Shown here in pieces: positions 8,608-17,853 of a stretch of 20,681 nt of DNA. The notes under the pieces were generated by a model. That model was not told where the DNA came from and did no database searches. It worked only from the letters and a program-made list of their open reading frames with translations. Location: contig JBNGIQ010008806.1 of NCBI GenBank assembly GCA_049999765.1, forward strand, positions 1 to 20,681, read 5' to 3'. Both the position numbers and the translations under genes were made by a program. Positions within the stretch are counted from its first letter, which is position 1. Every line of letters begins with the position of its first letter. The stretch comes from Phaeoceros laevis. Its lineage: Eukaryota; Anthocerotophyta; Anthocerotopsida; Notothyladales.

Positions 8608-9396
8608 CTAGGTGTACCTAAAAATTTTTCTCTGGTCCAGAGCTGGACTCTGGTCATCGGGACTCACACCTGCATTCAGCATCCGGTCATAGAGTTGCAA
8701 AGCCTTCTCAGCTAGACCCTGCTGAGCATACGCTGTCAGCATGGCTCTCCACAAAACTATGTCTCGCTGAGCCAAGCTTTCAAACACATCCTGCGCATCA
8801 CCTATACTTCCACACTTTGAATACATTTCCAGCAGACACGTGCCCACAAACATGTCGGATGCACACCTGTGTTTCACAGCTTCAGCATGAATGCGCTTGC
8901 CCTCCTTCAAGTTGGATGTGCTGCCACAAGCTTTGAGCAGGCTGACAAACGTATATTTATCTGGATCAACACCTTTCTGTCTCATGATATAGTATACTTT
9001 GAGCGCCTTCTGGCCTTGCCCAGCGTTGGCGTATCCGGAAATCAAAGCTGTCCAGGAGACAACAGTTTGGCTGGGCAATTTGCGAAATACTTGGACCGCA
9101 TCTTTAAGACCGCCGCACTTCACCAAAGCGCTTACTACAGACTCGCCGAGAAACCTGGTGGACTCCAACCCATTCCTAGCCAAATGAGCATGCACTCGCT
9201 TCGCCTGCGTCAAGGCCTTCCTCTTGCTACACTCCTTCAACAGAGACCTGTATAACTCGATAGGAGGAACAATGCTGAGCTGGTCCATGCGGAACAGGAC
9301 ATCCAGAGCCTTCTCCAGCTGTTCCCCCTTGCACAAAATCCGAAGCTCATCCACCAGCGCAGCCTTGCGCCTCGAGTCCGCGGGCAACCAGTTTTC
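8608..9396 (-). pseudogene. PLS-class PPR gene truncated after its second triplet
   Basis: The minus-strand frame encodes a clean run of PPR motifs: an N-terminal DELRILCKGEQLEKALDVL segment, an L motif (YRSLLKECSKRKALTQAKRVH), an S motif (VKCGGLKDAVQVFRKLP), P (VVSWTALISGYANAGQGQKAL), L (YTFVSLLKACGSTSNLKEGK), S (MYSKCGSIGDAQDVFESL) and P (AMLTAYAQQGLAEKALQLYDRM). It then loses similarity after GVSPDD and ends in TAG at 8608. PLS editing factors normally carry many more repeats plus E/DYW domains, all absent. The 5' side is also incomplete: no in-frame ATG precedes the motifs. A splice acceptor (TTGTGCTTGCAG) sits just before 9396, so either an upstream exon exists or translation starts at the internal ATG at 9288. 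The break coincides with the GC-rich repeat DNA. A short expressed protein cannot be excluded. Confidence 0.8.
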
Positions 9397-10064
9397 CTGC
9401 AAGCACAATATGCATAAACGGCAATGAGATCATTAAGAATGTCTCAACCAATCCCTCCAGCACCCGAGTCAACAGTATGCGAGACTGTCCCTGCCTTGTC
9501 CAGCGCTCTGTCCCCCCTTCCTGAGGGCTTTGGCACAGAATCCAGGTAAAACCGTTTCTGTGACTTCAGAAAAGAGCCGCCCAGATTTAGCTCGAGCGAA
9601 ATAGAGATCCTGCAGCTCGACGTTGATGACCAAACAGACTCGGAATGGCACCTCGAACAAGGTGTAGCGAAGCGTACCCAAAATTTCCACCCCGCCATGG
9701 GGATGGGCAGCAATTCGCATCCTAGCGAACAGGTGCTCGAAGCATCACAATCGGAATGACACTCCGAAATGGGGCAGACGAACCGTAGCCATGGTCTCTA
9801 TCCCGCCATGAGGAAGGAAGTTTTTTTACTTACGGTGTGTTGAGACTTGCGTTTTGAGACTGCTCATAGTCCGTTACCATCTAATAACGCTTGCCTTGCA
9901 AGATTTTGAGACCTCATATGAGTAGGGATTATGGTGAATCTCGCCAAAATGAGAGACTTCTAATTGCCAAAGTGAATGCCAACCCATCAACAGAACATTT
10001 TTTCCATCAACACAACTAGACTATGTACATACACTTCCGCCAAAATTTCGGCAGTCTCGCGACG
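9397..10064. other. Intergenic region between the truncated PPR gene and NC2-beta
   Basis: An upstream exon of the PPR gene might lie here, but no minus-strand frame shows PPR or clear targeting-peptide features. The segment holds one copy (9785-9838) of a repeat of about 50 bp whose partner is at 11472-11521, and a weaker related stretch near 9665-9710. Nothing else is recognised. Confidence 0.4.
9785..9838. repeat. Repeat of about 50 bp, copy left of NC2-beta (partner 11472-11521)
   Basis: Both copies start gtagccatg and share tctct, gccatgagga, aagtt and acttacggtgt in the same order and orientation. They differ by a handful of substitutions and a few bases in the T run. The copies bracket the NC2-beta gene, 1.7 kb apart. 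Confidence 0.75.
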
Positions 10065-10919
10065 CTATTCAGAAGTTGCGGGATGTTGGGGTGCGGATGC
10101 CACGGCTCCCACGCTATTCATCCGTGCCCTAGCCTCTGCAAACATTCGCTGCTGTGCAGCCACGGCCTCTACCTCTGTCATACCGCCTGAGCCGCCATCT
10201 TTGGCCCACCTCGCACCGGCTTTTGGAGAATCCTGCAATGAGCAAGGAAACTTGGTAAACCGTGACACTGAACGACTTCCACTTCACTCGGTTCATGACG
10301 TAAGTATCCTACAGATGCCTGAAACGACACGCTTACCAAGGTCTCCATTCTGTGCTGCTGATATGCCACTTGAACTTCCTGAATGTACTCGCCAAATCCC
10401 AGTTCCTGCCAAGAGTTCACAATTTAAGCACAGTACCAAAAAAAGCATACGCTGCACAGGTATCAAACTGGTCCACTACTTTTGTCACTCTCTACCTCGA
10501 GGGCCTTCACAACATGCTCCGGAGCTATGGTCCGCTTTTCCTCCCTGTTGCAAATATCGTTGGACTCCGAAGAAATCAAATTGATGAATTCTGTTGCAAG
10601 CATACACACTTCAATGAAGAAAACCTTCTACTTCTCCCCCACGTACATCTAGACACTATTCGGAGGGAATTGAAAACAGCATAGCTCTGCCAAGGACTTA
10701 CCAACACAGCACTCAACGAGTAGGTCTTGAGCGTCCTTGGCGACCCGCACATCAGATGGCAGCATCTCCTTGATAATTTTTGTCATTGTAGCTGTAAAGA
10801 GTCGAGGCACAGAAATCCTGGTTAGCAGAAAATCCAAACCCCTCCAGCGTTGATACAGACAGTCAAACACCTCTTGGAAGGGAAACATCTTCCTTGAGTC
10901 TGCTGGCGGGCGTCTCCAT
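10065..10919 (-). CDS. NC2B: Negative cofactor 2 beta (NC2-beta/DR1), histone-fold TBP repressor subunit, five exons, 156 aa
   Basis: NC2-beta pairs with NC2-alpha (DRAP1) through histone folds and binds TBP on DNA, blocking TFIIA/TFIIB entry; it acts in the nucleus. Exons on the minus strand are 10919-10871, 10791-10702, 10590-10496, 10405-10337 and 10232-10065. They total 471 nt with GT-AG introns of 79, 111, 90 and 104 nt. Exon 1 encodes METPASRLKEDVSLPR. The histone fold runs from residue 17 (ATMTKIIKEMLPSDVRVAKD, CCVEFINLISSESND, EEKRTIAPEHVVKALEELGF) to about 95. The conserved tail QQRMFAEARARMN is at about 128-140. The splice phases (1, 1, 0, 0) join these blocks without gaps, and the length matches plant NC2-beta (about 160 aa). 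No break is seen, so it should be functional. Confidence 0.95.
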
Positions 10920-11084
10920 TGTCACGACGGCGCTGCCGACAAGTATGAGCAATCATCGAAAGTTGCAACCAAGCTCATGAATTGGAGCTTCCATGCACGA
11001 TAGACCGTGAACGCGCACGAGTATCCTGTACAGGAGCGTGTATCATTTCGGCCTTTTCTTAATTAGGTCGGATGTGAGCCCGGT
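10920..11084. promoter_or_regulatory. Upstream region of NC2-beta
   Basis: These 165 bp lie upstream of the NC2-beta ATG on the minus strand and before an unrecognised plus-strand ORF. The promoter and leader of NC2-beta must start in or beyond this segment. No TATA box or other named element is visible. Confidence 0.35.
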
Positions 11085-11405
11085 GTGTTATGGCTTTCTA
11101 CCGCAGGTATTCCTGGTTTCTGGATGGAAGCTGTTTTGGAGTTTGAGAGTTATGCTGTCATTATCAAATGGGGACTGGATCTGAACAGCGTGAAATTCCT
11201 TGGTTGCAATGGCCAGGGCTTGTGGTTTACGAACGAGCAGGCTGTGCTGCCACAGAGTGTGGCATCCCTGTGCAATGCGGCGACTTGGCTGCAGTCTGCC
11301 AATGCTAGCACTAGTCTAGTTCAGGCAAGGATGGTGCACTCTCTTTGCCTATACTACAAGCTCATGCAGTATCACTATCCTGGTCAGATCTGCGGAGAGT
11401 TTTAG
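11085..11405 (+). CDS. Unrecognised ORF, 106 aa, doubtful
   Basis: The frame starts at ATG-equivalent position 11085 and ends with TAG at about 11403. The protein has a hydrophobic-aromatic mix (GFWMEAVLEFESYAVIIKW, then CNGQGLWFTNEQ) and no motif that I know. A splice-acceptor-like tttctaccgcag lies near 11094-11105, so the frame could also be an internal exon or chance. It sits head-to-head with NC2-beta. Treat it as hypothetical. Confidence 0.2.
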   Translation: MLWLSTAGIPGFWMEAVLEFESYAVIIKWGLDLNSVKFLGCNGQGLWFTNEQAVLPQSVASLCNAATWLQSANASTSLVQARMVHSLCLYYKLMQYHYPGQICGEF

Positions 11406-12201
11406 GGCTTGTCAAACTATGATCAATGTCTGGAACCTGCTTCAGAATACTAACATTTCATGAACAGTTATGTAGCCATGATCTCTGCCCTGCCATGAGG
11501 AGTGAAGTTTACTTACGGTGTCTGGCAACTGTCAATGCAGGGGACAAGTACTTCTGCGTCACCTTTAGCGTGATGAGAGTCACCGTAAGTGGACATTTTT
11601 TAAAAAGAAAAAGTGGACTTTCAAGGACTACTCATCCTTGAAAGTCCACTTTTTCTTTAGAACCTTGGCACTACACTTAACTACTACTACTACATATGAA
11701 CCAGCAAACACCCATACTCTCATAGTTGCTTCGATTGCTTCGGTTGTAAGGGCCATCCTCGCCGCTCTCGGCTTCACTGGGAGCCAGCTTCAGGCCGCCC
11801 TTAACGTCCTATTCCCCTAAATTTGACGATTTGTGGAAGCTCATGTACAGATAAGAGCCTTGTTTTTTTGCTTTCTTGAAGTACAGTACTATATGCAACT
11901 TTTTGCTGTTGAAGGTGGGGACGTAGCCGCCATACGATAGATTTGGAAGCTTGGATAGAATGAGTGTTCCAGGGTTCAGAATCTTCAGATTCATGCCACC
12001 ACATTCTGTACACATGTGAAATATACAAAACCCAACTTATAAAAGTCGCGAGCGTGCTATAGACGCCACACCGCACTAGGAGCATGGAGCGGTGTGGCTC
12101 CCTGCCTTGCATAGGTCACCCACCCACCCTTTGGCGTTAGCCCAGTGCGGGGACGGGCACCTCTCGTCCCTGCAAGGTATAGACGACCAATCCACTTAGT
12201 G
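11406..12201. other. Intergenic region with repeat copy, hairpin and no gene
   Basis: It contains the right-hand copy (11472-11521) of the repeat of about 50 bp that brackets NC2-beta, a small inverted pair cttacggtg/caccgtaag (about 11513 and 11581), and the strong hairpin at 11604-11658. The rest, up to the dispersed repeat at 12202, has only short unassigned frames. Confidence 0.45.
11604..11658. repeat. Perfect 24-bp-arm inverted repeat (hairpin)
   Basis: Positions 11604-11627 are exactly reverse-complementary to 11635-11658, separated by a 7-base loop (ctactca). The arms contain aagtggactttcaagga and its complement. A perfect stem of this length is unlikely by chance. Likely explanations are a fold-back mobile element, a recent inverted duplication or a small-RNA precursor. 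Confidence 0.92.
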
Positions 12202-12382
12202 CGCCACCAATGTGTCTGCGTGCTCCATTCCCATGTGGAGTCGATTAGTATGACCTCCCCTACTACGCCTCCCGTGACCGCTAGTCTCGTTCTAACGAAG
12301 AGTCTCGTTCTGATCCATTTGAGGATAAGCTACTTCTCCTTGACATCTACTTGACTAATGCAGGGTCTGGTTCTAATGATCC
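12202..12382. repeat. Dispersed repeat, copy 2 (first copy at 1-199)
   Basis: Same orientation and about 98% identical to 1-199, with one 18-bp unit fewer (the full unit here is 12284-12301). Here the left flank is visible. The sequence upstream (12120-12201, ggcgttagcccagtgcgggg...) may be part of the same element, whose matching part in copy 1 would be outside the window. On the right, the copies diverge immediately after taatgatcc. Confidence 0.9.
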
Positions 12383-12450
12383 TCCCCTACTATTACCCCT
12401 ACTACTACCCTCCCCTACTATTACCCCTACTACGGTAGTAGTAGTCTGGA
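12381..12450. repeat. Pyrimidine-rich tandem repeat with inverted end
   Basis: Two units of about 26-27 bp, cctcccctactattacccct plus actacta, occupy 12381-12407 and 12408-12433. They are followed at once by ggtagtagtagt, which can pair with the preceding ctactac. This lies exactly at the point where the dispersed repeat ends. Confidence 0.8.
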
Positions 12451-12815
12451 GCTAACTCGGGAGGCGCAGCCATTTTGTGACCATGTTTAGTTGTCCCTTT
12501 CACCTACGCAACCCCTCACGACAGGCTCACCGTTATGTGTGAGCAAGTAGGTTTACAAGGGGAAAAAATTTTGTCCTTAGCACACCACAAATAACATTAG
12601 TACTGATCACATAGGTCGATGATCGACCGAGTGCTGGGGGAACCTACCCCATCACATGAGAGGAGGTCAGGAGTTGAGTGGAAATGTATTGACGTTGTTA
12701 AAATTGACAGTTGCACACCAATTGGTGCGGGGCTCAATCTGATCTGGGCTCAATCAGCGCCTAGTGCTGAGAAAGGATTGAGCTTTTCCAGGCATGCCCC
12801 AAGAAGAGGCGCGTT
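12451..12815. other. Intergenic/3' region of the MATE gene
   Basis: This is the presumed 3' untranslated and downstream region of the minus-strand MATE gene. No other feature is recognised; the plus-strand frame from 12619 is the shadow of the last MATE exon. Confidence 0.4.
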
Positions 12816-15295
12816 TCAACCTTGTGATGGGTCAAGATCTCTAGTTACAGGCAATGTAGCTGAGGCAGATGCACCAACCCTGAGTTTGGCATTCTCAGCC
12901 TGTACAAGCAAGAGCGGACTCAGAACTCATGGAACCTGTACATGTAGAGCCCCGCCTGGCATGCATTGCTAATGAAGAGTATACAATCATCCCGGCCCCT
13001 CACCTGCCGATTCCAGTTGGTGAGCAGAGTCAAGATTAAGAAGCAAACCATCTGCGTCACGAGGCCACCGAGCAGTCCAAGCCAAAGCCCCTGCAGGAAG
13101 AAAAAACTCAGACATGAGTACATCAGACATGAATTCACGGTTTCCAGGTGTATGCCTAGAGGTCCTGAAACATGTGGGCGGTGGAAGGCTGCAGACTGCT
13201 GTGGCTGGATGCATCCAACAGGTCCGCTACTTACCCTTCCATTCAAGTGGTATACGAATGCCAAAGTGATGGCAGCAGGAAAGGCGACAATGTAGTATGC
13301 TCCCAGGTTGACCAATGCCCCCCAGTTTTGCCATCCACAGCCCCTGGCCACGCCTGCAGCCCCCAAATGTACATGCACATTAACAAAAGTAGTAGCTGCT
13401 ACAGAAATGGAAAGCTACTAAGAGATTATCAGAGAGCTATTTAAGGGAACAGGGCAACAGCACCTGATAAAACAGCGTTGGCGCCATCCGTAAGGGTCAT
13501 TATGCATAAAATTGGCATCATGCTGGATACATATGTACTGACTTCCTCCTCATTGCTAAACAGCCTGCCCCAGACGTTGCGTACAGAAAACAGGCTGCCT
13601 GCTATGGTTACAGATGAGACAGAAGACAAGATGAGAGCTACGAGGACAGCAAACCGAGCAGAAAGTGGACGTCCAGCTCCCAGTTCATTAGAAACTCGTG
13701 TACTGCAACAGCGCCACAGATTTGCACCAAAATCATCTGTTAGTCATGAGCCACGGCCAACAGCAGTTGACACGGGTCTTCCTAATATTCTAGAGGATGC
13801 AGGAAATTTAGCTAAGTTTAAGAACTCAGATCCATCAATCAAATGTCTGACCTTGCTGCTGTGCTGAGCCCATAAGGAATCATGTACTCCAGGTAAAGAG
13901 TGTTTATACTGCATATGAAGCAAGGGTGCTTTTATGGTCAGCCTCAATTGCACACTACTCAGAACGCAGAAAAGAAAATAGCAGGTCTACTTGAGTGAGG
14001 TCAGATGCGACTTCAACACATCATTGCGCATCCAAAAAAAATCCAAGGCCCAGTAGGAAGTATGTGAACTAACCATATAGACAGGGCGGAAAGCTCCAGC
14101 TGAGGATTAGGCAACAACCCCGAGGCAATAACTAGTAACTCAAACGACCACCATTCCAGGCTGGCTTGTAAGATTGACAAACGCAAACCTTAGGGAGCTC
14201 CAGGCCAAATGAGGTGGGTATCCACAAGATGCAAATAATACGACCTGAACTACTAAAGCCTGTTCACGCATGCAATGCATGATAGCAACTACAGAAATAA
14301 ATGTGGCAAGCTCTTCAATGCTCACCAGACCATGACGGTGGAGGGTATGGCAAGCTTGAAGTACGCAGCCTTGTCCTGCCAGGCCTCAACAATGGAAAAG
14401 CCAGTCCATGTCTTTCTGCATCCCGGCGAGAGCTTGATGTAGATAGCAGTTAAGCAGACATTGAGCCACACAGCAATGCTGGTTGCCATTGCTGCTCCCC
14501 GGAAGCCCACATCCAGTCTAAAAACCAGTAGCCAGCACAGGAAGACGTGCACAACCACGGTGACCAAGGAGCACAGCAGCATGGGCATAACTATAGCCTG
14601 TGCCTGCAGAAATCTCTGCATCGGCTGCATGATGGCATGGGCATACACAAAGGGGACGAGCCAGGCAGCGTATTCCCCTGCTTTGTCCGCAATCTCGTGG
14701 TCCTGCCCGACCAGCTTCAGGATTGGTGCCATATAGAGCCAGAGCACAGTGACCAGGGCAGCCGTAATGAGCTGAATTATGGATCCTCTTTGCAAAAAAA
14801 TTCCAAGCATCCGGTACTGCTCGGCTCCATATGCCTGGCCACACAGAGTTTCCAACCCGCTTGCCAGGCCAACCTACAACAGCAAGTTGAAGCCTAAATT
14901 GGTCAACAGACCTGTCTCACTTGCCGAAGCATCCACCGACTCACGCGAAAAGAAAAAGGAGCACAAAGCTGTGAACTACTCACCATAACACTGTACCCTG
15001 TGACTATGACGAAGGAGGTGCAAATTGAAGCACTGGCCAAGTAAAGCTCGCCCAAGTGCCCCACGAACATTACGGAGACTGTGGTGAGGGCACATTGGAA
15101 GATGTTGACGCAAACCATAGGGGCGGCCAGCCCCAGCTGTTTTTTGGCCTCCACCAGAAGCGCATGCCAGCAATTGCAGTCCCTGAGAGACGCCTTGTCC
15201 CTGCCTTCACCCTGCCATATTGCATTAGGATCCGGTTGCTGCTGCGACGCAAATTGCGACTGCAGCAGGGGAGTGGTGATGCGGTCCGCCGCCAT
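12816..15295 (-). CDS. MATE (multidrug and toxic compound extrusion) transporter, DTX-like, eight exons, 510 aa
   Basis: MATE proteins are 12-helix secondary antiporters exporting or sequestering metabolites, xenobiotics or organic acids using H+ (or Na+) gradients, at the plasma membrane or tonoplast. Minus-strand exons: 15295-14984, 14873-14326, 14160-14074, 13908-13852, 13702-13464, 13353-13235, 13090-13004 and 12899-12816. They total 1533 nt, and all introns (104-165 nt) are GT-AG. Phases match throughout. Family blocks appear in order: [16 protein letters not shown] (76-91), [10 protein letters not shown] (112-121), [19 protein letters not shown] (288-306), [18 protein letters not shown] (335-345), [14 protein letters not shown] (376-389), VARGCGWQ (416-423) and a hydrophobic end before AENAKLRVG. 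The hydrophilic N-terminus (about 49 aa) and short C-tail are normal for plant DTX proteins. Substrate cannot be read from the sequence. It is divergently paired with the F-box gene at 15906. Confidence 0.95.
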
Positions 15296-15905
15296 GATTC
15301 CTTGCGCGAGCTCGCCTGGCAGGTCTACCTACCTCCTAGCTGCAGACCTTCATCTGGAGCACAAGGAATGTAAAAGTAGATGTATAGAACTCCCGGAGCA
15401 CATGCGCAACTCGTAGGCGGCAAGGATAGTGCACGAGGTTTTCAAGGCCAATTGGAACAGGATCGAGACAACCGACCGAATTTATTCCACCCCAATTGAC
15501 GGTCCAAAATTCCTCCCTCCCAACCATTGCGGGCGCAGGCTGGAGGGCCCCGGCCGACCCCGCTTCCGAGCTTCCGGCATACGCCGACAGCACATTCTCC
15601 TTCCAGCAGGGACTCATCCTTCGATATAGCGTCCGGCAAGTCATGCTGCGCAACACGACGGAGGAAGAATTCTGTAGGCATAATAGAACAAGGAACGAAC
15701 GAACTTTATTCAGCGCTTCTGGGCCTCAATCGCACATATGACAAATAGGTAGTGACGTGCCTTGTGGAGATACCCTTTGTTGGTCGGCCCGTAAAACCAG
15801 CTGACACGCTTCGCCCGAAAGGATCTACTTCCCTAGGTTTAGGGTGGGTCCAAAGCAGTTTGAAAGCACCTCAGTGGATGATCAGGTCTTGTCCTTACTG
15901 TGGCC
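15296..15905. promoter_or_regulatory. Shared intergenic region of the divergent MATE / F-box pair
   Basis: The 610 bp between the MATE ATG (minus strand) and the F-box ATG (plus strand) must hold both upstream regions. Several short overlapping open frames occur on both strands without recognisable motifs. No clear TATA box or repeat is seen. Confidence 0.4.
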
Positions 15906-17216
15906 ATGGCGATCTCGACTGCAACGACGACAATCGCCTTATCCATGCTGGAGGATCCAGTGGGCGGCACCGATGATGCAAGCTCCTTAGGGCCGGTGAT
16001 GGCGTCTGTGTGGACGCTCATGCCTCAAGACTTGGTGCAGACAGTGCTGCTGTTTTTGCCCGCACCCATCCAAGCGCGCTTCCGCTGTGTTTGCAGGCGG
16101 TGGAGGAGGCTGCTGTCCTCCTTGGAGTTCCGAGAGGAGACTGCGTTGACGGCCTTACGCCTTGGCTACCCTAGCTGCTCGATAGAATCTGAAGATGTTA
16201 GCAAGCTGGAGCTTAGCAATTGGCTGGGGTGGCATGAGAAGGTGGAGCGCTTCAAGGTGCGCAAGGTGGACTTCCGGGGATTGGGGCTACCGAGGAACTT
16301 TTACAAGTCCGGACGTTTGTTGAGTACCGGTACTTCATCCGGCGTCCCACAGGTGCTATTGTCTTGCCCGGAGTCGGAGAACACGAAGGCGCCCGGGAAA
16401 TTGCGGTGCTGGCTGCTAAACCTTGCGAACCAGACCTGGCGGGAGCTGCCTGTCTTGGATCTTGTGTGCGGAGAAGAGACTGCACACACAATTGGGACAA
16501 GGGTGTTTGTGGTACAGGAAATGGGCTGCGATGATTTTGAAGTGGTCGTGATGCACCAGACATATAGATACCTCCCGGAAGGTAGTAGGAGGGAAGGTCA
16601 GGAATTCGAGCTCCATACTCACCTGCATACCCTCCCGACCACCTCCAACGATTGGCGGCCTCTTGCCAACCTAGAATGTGGCGCTGAGTACCTCGATCTG
16701 GACAGTGTTCATGCGGGAGAATTGGGTCTCGTCAGTGGAAGGGGCTACGCTGTTTTAGGAAGGGATCCGAGGGCACCCTTGACACGGTTGAGTTGGGAGG
16801 GCGAACATTTGTGTCCGCTTCCGAGGCCGCCCGAGGAACGTTTTATTATCCTTTCATGCCAGGCTACCAGTTCTGTGTTTGCACACTGTAGGTCAGCTGA
16901 GGGATTCTCCTTGTACAGGTTTGATGAAAGCACCGGTGACTGGGAGTGCCTGTTTTCCGGGCAGCTGCCACCGGGAATGCCAAAGCATGTTGTGGGAACC
17001 ATGCTGGACGCTCAGATAATTGGAAATGTGATTCTTACACTAGCCCGTATCTTCTGTGACGTGGGGGAGACTAGAGTGCGATGTCGTGGTTGGGCTATGG
17101 CTTATCACATGCTAGAAGGCTCGTGCAAATGGTTTCGCACGGGTTTGGGTCTTAGCTCGTCTAGGCTGCAGAGTTCCTTTCTGTCACCCACAATTTTAGC
17201 CCATGTCACAGTATAA
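15906..17216 (+). CDS. F-box protein, intronless, 436 aa
   Basis: This is a likely SCF ubiquitin-ligase substrate receptor. After about 35 residues of low-complexity N-terminus, an F-box stands at about 38-78: LMPQDLVQTVLLFLPAPIQA followed by the hallmark RFRCVCRRWRRLL and SSLEF. The rest (LLSCPESEN, LNLANQTWRELPVL, YRFDESTGDWECLF) has the W- and G-bearing strand pattern of plant F-box proteins with a propeller-like (kelch/FBA) C-terminus. Exact repeat boundaries are not clear. The start is ATG 15906; the frame is open six bases further only through a GTG. No intron or frameshift is needed. It is not a recent duplicate of the F-box gene at 1151: outside the F-box the two share little. The target is unknown. 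Confidence 0.87.
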   Translation: MAISTATTTIALSMLEDPVGGTDDASSLGPVMASVWTLMPQDLVQTVLLFLPAPIQARFRCVCRRWRRLLSSLEFREETALTALRLGYPSCSIESEDVSKLELSNWLGWHEKVERFKVRKVDFRGLGLPRNFYKSGRLLSTGTSSGVPQVLLSCPESENTKAPGKLRCWLLNLANQTWRELPVLDLVCGEETAHTIGTRVFVVQEMGCDDFEVVVMHQTYRYLPEGSRREGQEFELHTHLHTLPTTSNDWRPLANLECGAEYLDLDSVHAGELGLVSGRGYAVLGRDPRAPLTRLSWEGEHLCPLPRPPEERFIILSCQATSSVFAHCRSAEGFSLYRFDESTGDWECLFSGQLPPGMPKHVVGTMLDAQIIGNVILTLARIFCDVGETRVRCRGWAMAYHMLEGSCKWFRTGLGLSSSRLQSSFLSPTILAHVTV

Positions 17217-17736
17217 CTGCATCTACGTCTTCTCTTTCCTAGTGCAAATGTTCACCAATTTCCGAAGCTTCAGAAGGAGAAGGCTTACTGTGGCAGGTGA
17301 CCCAAGTAACCCTCAAGGAGATGCGCATAGTATTTGTTGAGGGTACCGCCTGGTATAAGATTTTTGGGTTATTCGATTCTGGGATATTTCGCCATCCTCG
17401 CGTGTCAGAGCTGCTTGGAATGCAATGTTGTGATGGTAAGGACGCTCTGGGCTCTCGCAGTTTATAGCCTTTAGATGGTGAAGTATGTACCGAGGGTAAT
17501 TAGAAGATCGAACTTGAAGGCCAGGCCATCCGGAACAACTTGTGAGGATCACCACTTTGGGGAATTTCAAGGTAGCAGCTGGAGTGGTGCAGCAATGTGG
17601 GACTAAAAAACCATCGTGTTAGGTGTGCATCACCTAGTCAAGGAGGGAGGACTTCACATGTTTACATGACAATGTCTCAATTTGTGTCACTGTGGGTATG
17701 GGTGGGTGTCCTCTCCAGCAACATGTGCCTTTATTG
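17217..17736. other. 3' flank of the second F-box gene
   Basis: This is the presumed 3' untranslated region and downstream sequence. Short open frames on both strands carry no recognisable motif. Confidence 0.4.
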
Positions 17737-17853
17737 GCTCAGACTGGCGAGCCTGTCTGTGCCTCACCGGTATTAGCTCAGACTGGCGAGCCTCTGTGTG
17801 CCTCACTGGTAATGGCTCAGACTGCCGAGCTTTTCTGTGCCTTAACTGGATTT
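17737..17853. repeat. 39-bp unit repeated three times
   Basis: Units start at 17737, 17776 and 17815, each beginning gctcagactg(g/c)cgagc and continuing with ctgtgcct-type sequence. The first two are most alike; the third is more diverged. The period is 13 codons, so a plus-strand frame reads through as SDWRAxxCLTG-like repeats. There is no other evidence of coding. Confidence 0.85.

Noticed and set aside
9976-10684. Plus-strand ORFs of 202 and 110 aa
   Set aside because: They are antisense shadows of NC2-beta exons 3-5 and have no motif of their own.
1-12382. The two near-identical repeats as the long terminal repeats of one 12-kb retrotransposon
   Set aside because: No gag, protease, integrase or reverse-transcriptase frame lies between them. 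The interval holds ordinary host genes on both strands, and no primer-binding or polypurine site was found.
13478-15416. Several plus-strand ORFs of 90-130 aa opposite the MATE gene
   Set aside because: They overlap well-supported MATE exons on the other strand and show no family features.
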